Positions 5,663-12,764 of a stretch of 13,361 nt of DNA are shown in pieces; position 1 is the first letter of the stretch; each line of letters opens with the position of its first letter. The notes beneath the pieces were generated by a model. That model did not search any database. It was not told the DNA's origin and worked only from the letters and a program-made list of their open reading frames with translations. Origin of the DNA: JAEUNJ01 sp052035955 (lineage in GTDB: Bacteria; Pseudomonadota; Gammaproteobacteria; Burkholderiales; Rhodocyclaceae); assembly GCA_052035955.1 (NCBI GenBank), contig JBPOHD010000051.1:1-13361 (forward strand), in the 5' to 3' direction. Both the position numbers and the translations under genes were made by a program.

Positions 5663-7951
5663 TCAGCGGGTCAGGGAAATGAACAGGGCGGGCAGGCGCT
5701 CGGGCAGGCGCTCCACCTTGTCCACCACGCTGTAGCGGTCGCCGAAGATGTCGGAGACGTACTCGCCGGCACGGCCGTCGAGGCTGATGCAATGGGAATA
5801 GATGCCCCGGCGGTCGAGCTCCAGCACACCGCGCCGGGCGTCCTCGACCAGCAGGCGCTCGTCCTCGGCGTCCACGTCGGCGGGGCGGCCGTCGGTGAGG
5901 ACCAGCAGCAGCTTCTTGTCGGCCTTCTGGGCGGCCAGGTAGTGGGCCCCGTGGCGCAGGGCGGCGCCCATCCGCGTGGAGTAGGCGGCCTCCATCGAGG
6001 CCAGCCGCGCCTTGACCTCGTCGCCCCAGGCCTCGGAGAAGCCCTTCAGGTGCTGGTAGCGCACGTCGTGCCGGGTGTTGGAGCGGAAGCCGGCGATGGC
6101 CAGCCGGTCGCCGAGCTGGTCGATGGCCCAGGCGAGCAGGGAAACCGCCTCCCGGGAAAGCTCGAGGACGGTCTGGCCGGTGCCCGGCGCCGGGTCGTTG
6201 AGGGACTCGGAGAGGTCGAGCAGCAGCAGCACCGCGATGTCGCGCCCGGCCGTCGCGTGGCTCATGTTGATGCGCGGGTCGGGGGTGGTGCCGCAGCGGT
6301 AGTCGATCCAGGAGCGCAGGGCGATGTCCAGGTCCAGTTCGCTGCCTTCCTCCTGGTAGCGGATGCGCATCTTCTCCTGGGGCTTGAGCAGGTCCAGCAG
6401 GCGCTTGAGGCGCTTGGCCAGGGCGGCATGCCGGGCCAGCAGCGCATCGACCTCGGACGCCCGGCCGGCCGGGTGCAGGGACTCGTAGACGCTCACCCAG
6501 TCGGGCCGGTAGGTCTGGCTGCGGTAGTCCCATTCCGGATAGTGGCGGGGCGGCAGGCGGGCCGTGTCCTGGTCCTGCCGTTCCGGCCGGCGGTCGAAGC
6601 TGTCCTCCTCGTCGCCGGCCTCGATGAAGGTCCACAGGTGCCGGTTGTCGTCCCGGTAGTCGACCACCGTGTCCTCGAAACGGACCCGCGCCAGCTGGTC
6701 GCTCTGCCGGCGGGTGCGGGCGGCCCAGGCCAGGGCCAGTTCCGCCATCGCCCGGGTGGAGGCGGGGCCGTCCGCCAGGGCGGCATGGAAGCGGGCGACG
6801 AAGTCCAGCAGGACCGGATCGTCGTAGCCGTGCCCCGGGTCCAGCATGGCCCGGGAGAGCATGGCCAGCCGGTGGCGCAGGCAGGACTCGGTGGCCGGGT
6901 CGCAGGCATCCGCCCGCGGCCGCGGATGGGCGGCCCGCAGGACGGGCCCCAGGCCCGGGTAGCGGCGGACCAGCAGGGCGTCGATCCGACAGTCCTCGAA
7001 GCACTCGATGGCCAGGCGCTGGAGGGGGCTGTAGTTGTCCGCCACCACCGACGCGCTCCAGCGCCGGTGCCCCGCCATGTGGGCCAGGATGGCCCGGTAG
7101 CGGTCGATGCCGGCGATGCCCGCCGCGTCGTCGCGCACGTCGGGGACGCGCATGCCGTCGGCGGCGAAATAGGGGCTCGGCGGGGGCTGGCCGCCGCCGG
7201 TGCCTCCGGTGGCATAGGGCACCAGGTGCGCGTCCTCTTCCCACAGGGCGCGCAGGTAGAGGCCCAGGCGCCGCTCCACGTCGGCGAACAGGGTGCCGTG
7301 GCGTTCCCGCTGCAGCACGGCCCGGCTGTCCGCCGACGCGAGGGCGAAGAATTCCCGCTGCCGCTCCGGATGCCGGCCATGGTTGCGGATGCCGTAGTCC
7401 GTCCAGGCGGCGAGGCCGTCCACCGTGAGCTGGGCGAGCAGGTCCGGGGCCAGGCGGAAGAACTCCGGCAGGCCGGGGCTGGGCTGGGTTTGCTGGAAGC
7501 CGTGGATGGAGCCCGTGGTCCGTTCCATCAGGTCCCGGGCCACCGCCAGGTAGCGCGCCATCTGGCCCCCCGACTGGAGGCGGCGGGCGACCGGCGCCAG
7601 GGTCTGCATCAGGGGCGCCAGGGCATGGCCGTTGGGGGACTTCTGGATCGCCCGGACCAGCGCCATCAGGTCGGCCAGGGCGGCCTCGCCCACGGCTTCC
7701 GCGGCCGGCGGCCAGCCTTCGAGGAAGGCCAGCAGCGGCTCGGCGCCCCGCCCCAGCTTGCCGAGGACCCGGGCCGCCTCCACGTAGGCCTCCAGCCCCG
7801 GCCGGGAAAGGGTCGCCAGGGCCTCGTAGAGGCATTCCTCGAAGACCGCCGCCACCTGCGGGAAGCGACAGTCCAGCGCCTTCCAATAGGCCTCGGTCTG
7901 GGGGTGCCGGAACTCCGGCGCCGGCGGCGCCGGGGAACGGGGCAGGGTCAT
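5663..7951 (-). CDS. cbbO: CbbO, von Willebrand factor A-domain subunit of the RubisCO activase
   Basis: The 762-residue protein pairs with CbbQ to reactivate RubisCO by removing tight-binding inhibitory sugar phosphates. In the characterised systems CbbO is the adaptor that contacts RubisCO, while the CbbQ hexamer supplies ATP-driven remodelling. The N-terminal two-thirds are mostly helical, with an acidic patch GDEEDSFD near 446-453. The C-terminus is a VWA domain starting near residue 570 with a complete metal-ion-dependent adhesion site: DLSES at 579-583, Thr659 in YSTRMGAALRHG, and Asp687 in LTDGRP. The start ATG lies only 8 nt after the cbbQ stop, so the pair is almost certainly cotranslated. 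The SD is weak (GGCGG). Proximity to form II RubisCO suggests the Q2O2 type, which is inference from context. Confidence 0.95.
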   Translation of the reverse strand: MTLPRSPAPPAPEFRHPQTEAYWKALDCRFPQVAAVFEECLYEALATLSRPGLEAYVEAARVLGKLGRGAEPLLAFLEGWPPAAEAVGEAALADLMALVRAIQKSPNGHALAPLMQTLAPVARRLQSGGQMARYLAVARDLMERTTGSIHGFQQTQPSPGLPEFFRLAPDLLAQLTVDGLAAWTDYGIRNHGRHPERQREFFALASADSRAVLQRERHGTLFADVERRLGLYLRALWEEDAHLVPYATGGTGGGQPPPSPYFAADGMRVPDVRDDAAGIAGIDRYRAILAHMAGHRRWSASVVADNYSPLQRLAIECFEDCRIDALLVRRYPGLGPVLRAAHPRPRADACDPATESCLRHRLAMLSRAMLDPGHGYDDPVLLDFVARFHAALADGPASTRAMAELALAWAARTRRQSDQLARVRFEDTVVDYRDDNRHLWTFIEAGDEEDSFDRRPERQDQDTARLPPRHYPEWDYRSQTYRPDWVSVYESLHPAGRASEVDALLARHAALAKRLKRLLDLLKPQEKMRIRYQEEGSELDLDIALRSWIDYRCGTTPDPRINMSHATAGRDIAVLLLLDLSESLNDPAPGTGQTVLELSREAVSLLAWAIDQLGDRLAIAGFRSNTRHDVRYQHLKGFSEAWGDEVKARLASMEAAYSTRMGAALRHGAHYLAAQKADKKLLLVLTDGRPADVDAEDERLLVEDARRGVLELDRRGIYSHCISLDGRAGEYVSDIFGDRYSVVDKVERLPERLPALFISLTR

Positions 7952-7959
7952 TGCCGCCG

Positions 7960-8772
7960 TTAGGCGAAGTTGGCGAAGGTGGCGTCGATCGCGTGGTCCA
8001 GGGTGTCGCGGATGTCCGCGTCGTCCGTGATCGGCCGCACCATGGCCATGCGGCAGGCCTCCCGGGGCGCCACGCCCCCGACGATCAGCGTCGCCGCGTA
8101 GACGAGCAGCCGGGTGGACACGCCCTCGTCGAGGCCGTGGCCCTTCAGCTTGCGGGCGGCATGGCCGACCCGGACCAGGAGTTCCGCCGTCTCGCCGGCG
8201 ATGCCGGTCTCGCGGGCGACGATGCCGGCCTCCAGGGCCGCCGCCGGGTAGTCGAAATCGAAGGCGGTGAAGCGCTGCTTGGTGGATTGCTTGAGGTCCT
8301 TCATCAGGGACTGGTAGCCCGGGTTGTAGGAAATCACCAGCTGGAAGTCCGGGTGGGCCCGCACCAGCTCGCCCTTCTTGTCCAGGGGCAGGGTGCGCCT
8401 ATGGTCGGTCAGGGGGTGGATGACCACCGTGGTGTCCTGCCTCGCCTCGACGATCTCGTCCAGGTAGCAGAGGGCGCCGATGCGCGCCGCCGTGGTCAGG
8501 GGCCCGTCCAGCCAGCGGGTGCCGCCGGCCTCCAGCAGGTAGCGGCCCACCAGGTCGCTGGCCGTCATGTCCTCGTTGCAGGCCACGGTGATCAGCGGCC
8601 TTTCCAGCTTCCAGGCCATGTACTCGACGAAGCGCGACTTGCCGCAGCCCGTCGGCCCCTTGACCATGACCGGCAACCGCGCCCCGTAGGCCGCCTCGAA
8701 GAGCGCCACCTCGTTGCCCTGGGGCGCATAGAAGGGTTCGTTCGTGATGAGGTACTGGTCGCGGTCGGTCAT
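7960..8772 (-). CDS. cbbQ: CbbQ, MoxR-family AAA+ ATPase of the RubisCO activase
   Basis: The 270-residue MoxR-type AAA+ ATPase belongs to the CbbQ/NorQ/NirQ group. Walker A is GPTGCGKS at 39-46, Walker B is LCYLDEI at 101-107, and the sensor-1 region VISYNPGYQ is at 147-155. KQSTKQRF at 161-168 carries basic residues of the arginine-finger region. The neighbour cbbO and the upstream cbbM identify it as the RubisCO-activase member rather than a nitric-oxide reductase chaperone. The length is normal. The start at 8772 has only a weak SD (GCCTTCC precedes ATG). A 523-nt spacer rich in hairpin repeats separates it from cbbM. No promoter could be recognised directly before it, so expression by read-through from cbbM is likely. 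Confidence 0.95.
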   Translation of the reverse strand: MTDRDQYLITNEPFYAPQGNEVALFEAAYGARLPVMVKGPTGCGKSRFVEYMAWKLERPLITVACNEDMTASDLVGRYLLEAGGTRWLDGPLTTAARIGALCYLDEIVEARQDTTVVIHPLTDHRRTLPLDKKGELVRAHPDFQLVISYNPGYQSLMKDLKQSTKQRFTAFDFDYPAAALEAGIVARETGIAGETAELLVRVGHAARKLKGHGLDEGVSTRLLVYAATLIVGGVAPREACRMAMVRPITDDADIRDTLDHAIDATFANFA

Positions 8773-8903
8773 GGAAGGCAGTCCGGGGTCGAGAGTCGAG
8801 GGGGGCGAGCGCCGCTAGAGCGGGACGGACCCGGTCGGGCATTCATCGTCGCGGCCATCTGTCATTGGATGCGATGCGTTGGTGCAAGCAATACGGGAAA
8901 CCC

Positions 8904-9184
8904 ATCGCGGCGTGACCGCCGCTCCTACGAAAACCCAACGGTACGCGCCCCGGTAGGAGCGCCGCACGCGGCGCGATGAGGGCGGCTCCGAAAGGCATCG
9001 CGGCGGTTCCGAAAGGCACCGCGGCGTGAACGCCGCTCCTACGAAAGCCCAGCGGTACGCGCCCCTGTAGGAGCGCCGCACGCGGCGCGATAGGGGCGGT
9101 CCCGAAAGGCATCGCGGCGTGACCGCCGCTCCTACAAGAGCCTGATCGCCCGCGCCCCTGTAGGAGCGCCGCATGCGGCGCGAT
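8904..9184. repeat. Array of three paired, inverted 25-bp hairpin repeats (REP-like)
   Basis: Three direct copies beginning GTAGGAGCGCCG and ending GGCGCGAT lie at 8953-8977, 9067-9091 and 9160-9184. Three inverse copies ending CCGCTCCTAC lie at 8904-8928, 9018-9042 and 9111-9135. Each contains a 6-bp perfect stem (for example GCGCCG-CACG-CGGCGC). Inverse and direct copies alternate, so the composite unit is tandemly repeated with spacings of 114 and 93 bp. The 21-bp difference comes from a partial duplication around 8997-9020. Similar elements are common between genes in GC-rich beta- and gammaproteobacteria. Here they may stabilise the cbbM 3' end and dampen cbbQO expression. Confidence 0.9.
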
Positions 9185-9190
9185 GTCGGC

Positions 9191-9254
9191 GCCCCGCGAG
9201 GGGCGAAGGCACAATCTCGCCGGGTGCCGTCCGGTGCCGTCGGAGCCGGACGGC
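9191..9254 (-). other. Stem-loops downstream of cbbM
   Basis: GCCGTCCGG (9226-9234) and CCGGACGGC (9246-9254) form a perfect 9-bp stem with an 11-nt loop about 40 nt past the cbbM stop. A second, smaller hairpin, GCCCC-GCGA-GGGGC, is at 9191-9204. Neither is followed by a U-tract on the minus strand, so they look more like mRNA-stabilising 3' structures than intrinsic terminators. Confidence 0.45.
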
Positions 9255-9295
9255 TGTGCAAGGCCGGCCGTGGGAAGTGCGATGGGAGGGCAGGC

Positions 9296-10678
9296 CTACC
9301 GGTGCCCGGCACCGATCTTCTCCCGCCAGCCCGGGTAGAGGGCGTCCGCATCCTTGGGGAAGGACTCGAAGGCGCGGGCGAATTCCTTGTGCTCCTTGGC
9401 CCACTGGATCGGGTCGGCGCCGGCCTTCCAGCAATCGTAGGCCTGGCGCAGGGAGATGGCCCCGGCCGCCGGACTGTCGATGTGGCCGTAGGAGCCGCCG
9501 CCCGCGGTGTTGATGACGTTGCCGTGGCCCAGGTTCTCGAAGAAGCCGGGCAGGCGCAGGGCGTTCATGCCGCCGGAGATGATCGGCGTGGTGGGCCGCA
9601 TGCCGTACCACTTCTGGAAGTAGGCGGGGCCCTGGTACTCCTCGCGCTCGATGATGTAGGCGATGGCCCGGTCGTCCTTGTCGCCTTCCATCTTGCCGTA
9701 GCCCATGGTGCCGACGTGGATGCCGGAGGCGCCCTGCAGGCGGCTCATCTTGGCCAGCACGTAGGCCGTGTAACCGCGCTTGGCGCTCGGCGAGGTGACG
9801 GCGCCGTGGCCGGCCCGGTGGTAGTGCAGGTACTGGCGGGAGAAGTAGCGGCGGGCGGTGGTGACCATGCCCGGGCCGCCCACGTAGCCGTCCACCAGGA
9901 AGGCCACCTTGTCGGCGTCGGGGCCGAAGGTCTCGAGGATGAACTCGCCGCGGGCGATCATCTCGGCGTGGTCGTCGGCCGTGATGTTGGCGGAGAAGAT
10001 CTTGGCCTCGCCGGTCTCGTCCATGGCCCGCTTCATCGAATCGTAGACCAGGGGGATGGTCTTCTTCATCGGCGAGAAGACCTGGTTGCCCTGGGGTTCG
10101 TCGTTCTTGATGAAGTCGCCGCCCAGCCAGAACTGGTAGGCGGCGGCGGCGAAGGGCTCGGGGCGCAGGCCCAGCTTGGGCTTGATGATGGTGCCGGCGA
10201 TGTAGCCGCCGTTCTCCACTGGCCGGCCCAGGATGCGCCAGAGGTTGCTGATGTCCACCGCCGGGCCGTCGAACAGTTCGATGGCGCGGCGCGGCATGTA
10301 GAAGTCGTACATCTTGGCGTGCTCGATGTCGCCCATGCCCTGGTTGTTGCCGATGGTCAGGGTCAGGAAGGAGACGATCATCATGCGGCCGTCGATGACG
10401 TTGCGGTCGAAGAGGTCGATCGGGTAGGCGATCCGCATCTCCTCGGTCGCCTCGTCGATGTGGTACACCAGGGCGTCCACGCCCTTGGTGAACTCGTCGG
10501 TGGTGGAGACCTCGACGTTGGTGCCGGTGGAGGATTCGGCCGCGAAGTGGGCGGCGGCCTCCAGGTAGCCGTAGCCGGCCTTGGGCTTCATCTTGTAGGC
10601 GCACAGGATGTGCTTGCCGCCGGCGATCAGGTCCTCTTCCTTGAGGCTCAGGTCGGCGTAACGGTTGGATTGGTCCAT
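9296..10678 (-). CDS. cbbM: Form II ribulose-1,5-bisphosphate carboxylase/oxygenase
   Basis: The 460-residue protein is a form II RubisCO large subunit, which needs no small subunit. It closely follows the Rhodospirillum rubrum enzyme and even keeps its numbering: MDQSNRY start, Lys166 in GTIIKPKLG, the carbamylated Lys191 with Asp193 and Glu194 in GGDFIKNDEPQGNQ, His287 in YHRAGHGAVTSP, His321, loop-6 Lys329 in GTMGYGKMEGD, and Ser368 in IISGGMNAL. All catalytic residues are present. The start at 10678 has SD GAGGAG (10685-10690) 6 nt upstream. The 88-nt gap after cbbY contains a palindrome and a candidate promoter. No form I genes or carboxysome genes are seen in the window, which suits an organism fixing CO2 at low oxygen or high CO2 (inference). 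Confidence 0.98.
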   Translation of the reverse strand: MDQSNRYADLSLKEEDLIAGGKHILCAYKMKPKAGYGYLEAAAHFAAESSTGTNVEVSTTDEFTKGVDALVYHIDEATEEMRIAYPIDLFDRNVIDGRMMIVSFLTLTIGNNQGMGDIEHAKMYDFYMPRRAIELFDGPAVDISNLWRILGRPVENGGYIAGTIIKPKLGLRPEPFAAAAYQFWLGGDFIKNDEPQGNQVFSPMKKTIPLVYDSMKRAMDETGEAKIFSANITADDHAEMIARGEFILETFGPDADKVAFLVDGYVGGPGMVTTARRYFSRQYLHYHRAGHGAVTSPSAKRGYTAYVLAKMSRLQGASGIHVGTMGYGKMEGDKDDRAIAYIIEREEYQGPAYFQKWYGMRPTTPIISGGMNALRLPGFFENLGHGNVINTAGGGSYGHIDSPAAGAISLRQAYDCWKAGADPIQWAKEHKEFARAFESFPKDADALYPGWREKIGAGHR

Positions 10679-10733
10679 GAATCGCTCCTCGCAGGGTATG
10701 GGTCGGTGACGGAGGCCGTCAGTTCGTTCTGGC

Positions 10734-10750
10734 AGCCATCTTAGATGGCT
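10734..10750. promoter_or_regulatory. 17-bp palindrome in the cbbM leader
   Basis: AGCCATCT (10734-10741) and AGATGGCT (10743-10750) are perfect 8-bp arms around one central base. It lies 56-72 nt before the cbbM start and overlaps the proposed -10 hexamer. A dyad of this kind is a plausible operator for a second regulator; a hairpin would be possible only with a tiny loop. Confidence 0.5.
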
Positions 10751-10793
10751 CGGATCATCAATAACATTAAGACTTTTTGATTCGATGCATAAG
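10738..10793 (-). promoter_or_regulatory. Putative cbbM promoter with degenerate CbbR-type sites
   Basis: The geometry of the fbpA and cbbY modules is kept: ATCAA (10757-10761), 15 bases, TTGAT (10777-10781), 7 bases, ATAAG (10789-10793). Two of the half-sites match the consensus at only 3 of 5 positions. A -10-like TAAGAT (minus strand, 10738-10743) sits at the same 18-nt distance as in the other two. The distal half lies inside the 3' end of cbbY. Confidence 0.4.
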
Positions 10794-11483
10794 TTCCAGC
10801 GCGGAAAGCGGCGTCTCCGCCAGGTCCGGCAGGACGGCCAGGGCGCCGCTGAAATCCTCGCCCCGGGTGTAGGCGCTTTCCGTCACGACGGTCGGGATGC
10901 CGGCCGCCAGGGCGGCCCGCAGGCCGTTGGCGGAATCCTCGAGGGCCAGGCAGTCGGCCGCCGGCAGGCCCAGGCGTTCCAGCACCCAGAGGTAGATGTC
11001 CGGCGCCGGCTTCTTGGCCGGCACGCAATCGCCGGCGCCGATCACCGCGAAGCGCCCGGCTGCGCCGGCGCCCAGGGTGGCGTCCAGCAGGGCGGTGACG
11101 TTCTCCGGCGTGGTGGTGGTGGCGATGGCCAGCAGCAGGCCGGCCGCCTCGGCCTCGTCGATCAGGCGGGCGATGCCGGGCCGCAGCGGGATGCGGCCCG
11201 CCTCCACCCGGGCCACGTAGTCGCGGGTCTTGGCGGCGTGAAGCTGCCGCACCAGGGCGTCGAAACCGGGCTGTTCCAGGGCCGCCGGATGGTGGCGCTC
11301 CGCGTAGTGGCGGATGCGCTCCTTGCCGCCGGTGACCGAAAGCAGGCGTCCGTACAGATCGGCCGGCCAGGCCCAGTCGAGGCCGGCGCCGGCGAAGGCG
11401 GCGTTGAAGGCGGGCAGGTGGCCGTCCTGCTCGGTCTCGGCCAGGGTGCCATCCACGTCGAAGATGAGGGCGCGCAATGTCAT
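10767..11483 (-). CDS. cbbY: CbbY, xylulose-1,5-bisphosphate phosphatase (HAD family)
   Basis: The 238-residue protein is a HAD-superfamily phosphatase with motif I DVDGT (Asp9 and Asp11), a helical cap, motif II ATTTT near 121-125, motif III lysine in AKKPAPD near 156-162, and motif IV LEDSANG near 181-187. The TGGKERI segment at 51-57 and the overall resemblance to Rhodobacter CbbY point to the enzyme that dephosphorylates xylulose-1,5-bisphosphate, an inhibitory RubisCO by-product, rather than to a phosphoglycolate phosphatase. The start at 11483 (MTLRALIFDVDG) is favoured on conservation, although no SD precedes it. The in-frame ATG at 11495 would fall at the proposed -10 region. It is the first gene of the minus-strand cluster, divergent from cbbR and 88 nt upstream of cbbM. 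Confidence 0.92.
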   Translation of the reverse strand: MTLRALIFDVDGTLAETEQDGHLPAFNAAFAGAGLDWAWPADLYGRLLSVTGGKERIRHYAERHHPAALEQPGFDALVRQLHAAKTRDYVARVEAGRIPLRPGIARLIDEAEAAGLLLAIATTTTPENVTALLDATLGAGAAGRFAVIGAGDCVPAKKPAPDIYLWVLERLGLPAADCLALEDSANGLRAALAAGIPTVVTESAYTRGEDFSGALAVLPDLAETPLSALELMHRIKKS

Positions 11484-11490
11484 GGGGCGC

Positions 11491-11546
11491 AGCATAGGGC
11501 GCTACAACCATAAGCGCTATTCACGCTTTCTTATTCCAATGATAAG
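11491..11546 (-). promoter_or_regulatory. Putative CbbR operator/promoter in the cbbY-cbbR divergent region
   Basis: Plus-strand half-sites ATAAG (11510-11514), CTTAT (11530-11534) and ATAAG (11542-11546) have the same 15- and 7-base spacing as before fbpA. The 25-bp proximal block differs from the fbpA one at three positions. The dyad CTTAT-N7-ATAAG lies nearest cbbR, as in LysR systems where the regulator binds next to its own promoter. A -10-like TATGCT (minus strand, 11491-11496) places the start of transcription within a few bases of the cbbY ATG. Confidence 0.7.
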
Positions 11547-11611
11547 CTTCGGTCCGGATGCCGGACCAGGGCCGGCGGCAGGCGCGGGCACCATCGTCAG
11601 GGGAGGGTCGG

Positions 11612-12589
11612 TTGAAGAACGTCACCTTGCGGCAACTGAAGGTCTTCGAGGCGGTGGCGCGCCACCTCTCCTTTTCCCGGGCGGCCGAGGAACTCCACCT
11701 CACCCAGCCGGCCGTCTCCATGCAGGTCCATTCCCTGGAGGACCAGGCCGGCTCGGCCCTCTTCGAGCAGGTGGGGAAGAAGGTCTTCCTGACCACGGCC
11801 GGCGAGGAGCTGCTGCGCCACGTGCGCCTGGTCGCCCAGCAGTTGCGCGAGGCGGACGAGGCCCTGGCCGCCATCCGCGGGGTGCGCGGCGGCCGGCTCA
11901 CCATCGGCGTCGTCTCCACCGCCAAGTACTTCGCGCCGCGCCTGCTGGCCATCTTCCGCAAGATCCATCCGGAGGTGGAACTGCGCCTGGGGGTGCACAA
12001 CCGGGGCGTCATCGTCCGCCAGCTGGCCGACAACGAGATCGACCTGGCCATCATGGGCAGCCCGCCGCGGGAATTCGAGACCCTCTCCCAGATCATCGCC
12101 GAGCATCCCCTGGTCATCATCGCCGCCCCCGAGCATCCCCTGGTCGGCCGGCGCCGCCTGGAGCCCCGGGACCTGGCCGACGAGGCCTTCCTGATCCGCG
12201 AGCAGGGTTCCGGCACCCGCTCCGCCATGGAGCGCTTCTTCGGCGAGCGCGGGGTGCATCTCTCCGACACCATGGAGATGGGCAGCAACGAGACCATCAA
12301 GCAGGCGGTGATGGCCGGCATGGGGATCGCCTTCATGTCCCACCATGCCATCGGGCTCGAGCTGTCGGTGGGCCGGCTGGTCGAACTGCCCGTCGAGGGC
12401 ACGCCGCTGCTGCGCCACTGGCACGTGGTGCACCGGGCCGAAAAGCGGCTCATGCCGCCGGCGGTGGCGTTCCGACAGTTCCTGGTGGACGAGGGGGCGG
12501 AGCGGATCGCCGAGATCGTCGGGGATCACCGGAAGCCGGCGCCGGAGAAGCGGGCGCCTTCCGGTTCCAAGGCCCGCAAGCCCCTGTAG
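11612..12589 (+). CDS. cbbR: CbbR, LysR-type transcriptional regulator of the CBB genes
   Basis: This is a LysR-family regulator of about 325 residues. The N-terminal winged helix-turn-helix contains LRQLKVFEAVARHLSFSRAA, then LTQPAVSMQVHSLE and LTTAGEELL. The rest is the periplasmic-binding-protein-like effector domain (TIGVVSTAKYFAP, EIDLAIMG, REQGSGTRSAMERF). The sequence and the divergent position beside cbbY-cbbM identify it as CbbR, the CBB activator, whose effectors in other species are metabolites such as RuBP, PEP or NADPH. The TTG start at 11612 is chosen because GGGAGG (11601-11606) lies 5 nt upstream and the protein then begins at the conserved helix. An ATG at 11558 would add 18 unconserved residues. 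The tail after about residue 305 is basic and low-complexity, and its last codons (ARKPL, stop) lie in a 21-bp tandem repeat. Confidence 0.93.
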   Translation: MKNVTLRQLKVFEAVARHLSFSRAAEELHLTQPAVSMQVHSLEDQAGSALFEQVGKKVFLTTAGEELLRHVRLVAQQLREADEALAAIRGVRGGRLTIGVVSTAKYFAPRLLAIFRKIHPEVELRLGVHNRGVIVRQLADNEIDLAIMGSPPREFETLSQIIAEHPLVIIAAPEHPLVGRRRLEPRDLADEAFLIREQGSGTRSAMERFFGERGVHLSDTMEMGSNETIKQAVMAGMGIAFMSHHAIGLELSVGRLVELPVEGTPLLRHWHVVHRAEKRLMPPAVAFRQFLVDEGAERIAEIVGDHRKPAPEKRAPSGSKARKPL

Positions 12590-12652
12590 GAGGCCCGCAA
12601 ACCCGTGTAGGAGGCCCGCAAGCCCCTGTAGGAGCGCCGTTCACGGCGCGAT
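12571..12652. repeat. Triplicated 21-bp repeat joined to one GTAGGAG hairpin repeat at the end of cbbR
   Basis: Three 21-bp units, each starting GGCCCGCAAG or GGCCCGCAAA and ending GTAGGA, lie at 12571-12591, 12592-12612 and 12613-12633. Units 1 and 3 are identical and unit 2 has two changes. The third runs into a complete hairpin repeat (12628-12652, stem GCGCCG-TTCA-CGGCGC) of the same kind as those between cbbM and cbbQ. The cbbR stop codon TAG is inside unit 1. Confidence 0.9.
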
Positions 12653-12738
12653 GCAGCCTTCGCAGAGTGCTACGGACGGGTTTTTGGCACGGCCCTTCCG
12701 GCCTGAACCTTGTCGGGTCTCGCCCCGGCAGGCGACCG

Positions 12739-12764
12739 CTTTCTTTGCTGCGCGGCAAAGAAAG
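12739..12764. repeat. Perfect 10-bp hairpin of an interspersed intergenic repeat
   Basis: CTTTCTTTGC (12739-12748) and GCAAAGAAAG (12755-12764) are perfect arms around TGCGCG. The element, followed by purine-rich sequence and then by CTCGCTTCGCTCGG, resembles a repeat I recall between genes in many GC-rich beta- and gammaproteobacteria. That recollection has not been checked. Confidence 0.55.

Larger units (their letters stand above)
8773..9295. other. Spacer between cbbM and cbbQ without a gene
   Basis: No convincing coding sequence lies here. The first 130 bases after cbbQ show nothing recognisable. Bases 8904-9184 hold the hairpin-repeat array, and 9185-9295 hold two further stem-loops close to the cbbM stop. 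Confidence 0.8.

Noticed and set aside
5406..7963. Long open frames over cbbO on both strands (minus 5406-7886 and plus 5792-7963)
   Set aside because: The compositions are dominated by Gly, Ala, Pro and Arg with no recognisable domain, while the cbbO frame has a complete VWA domain with MIDAS.
8904..9184. CRISPR-like array
   Set aside because: Repeats alternate in orientation, are themselves hairpins, and the spacers between them are repeated rather than unique; no cas genes are present.
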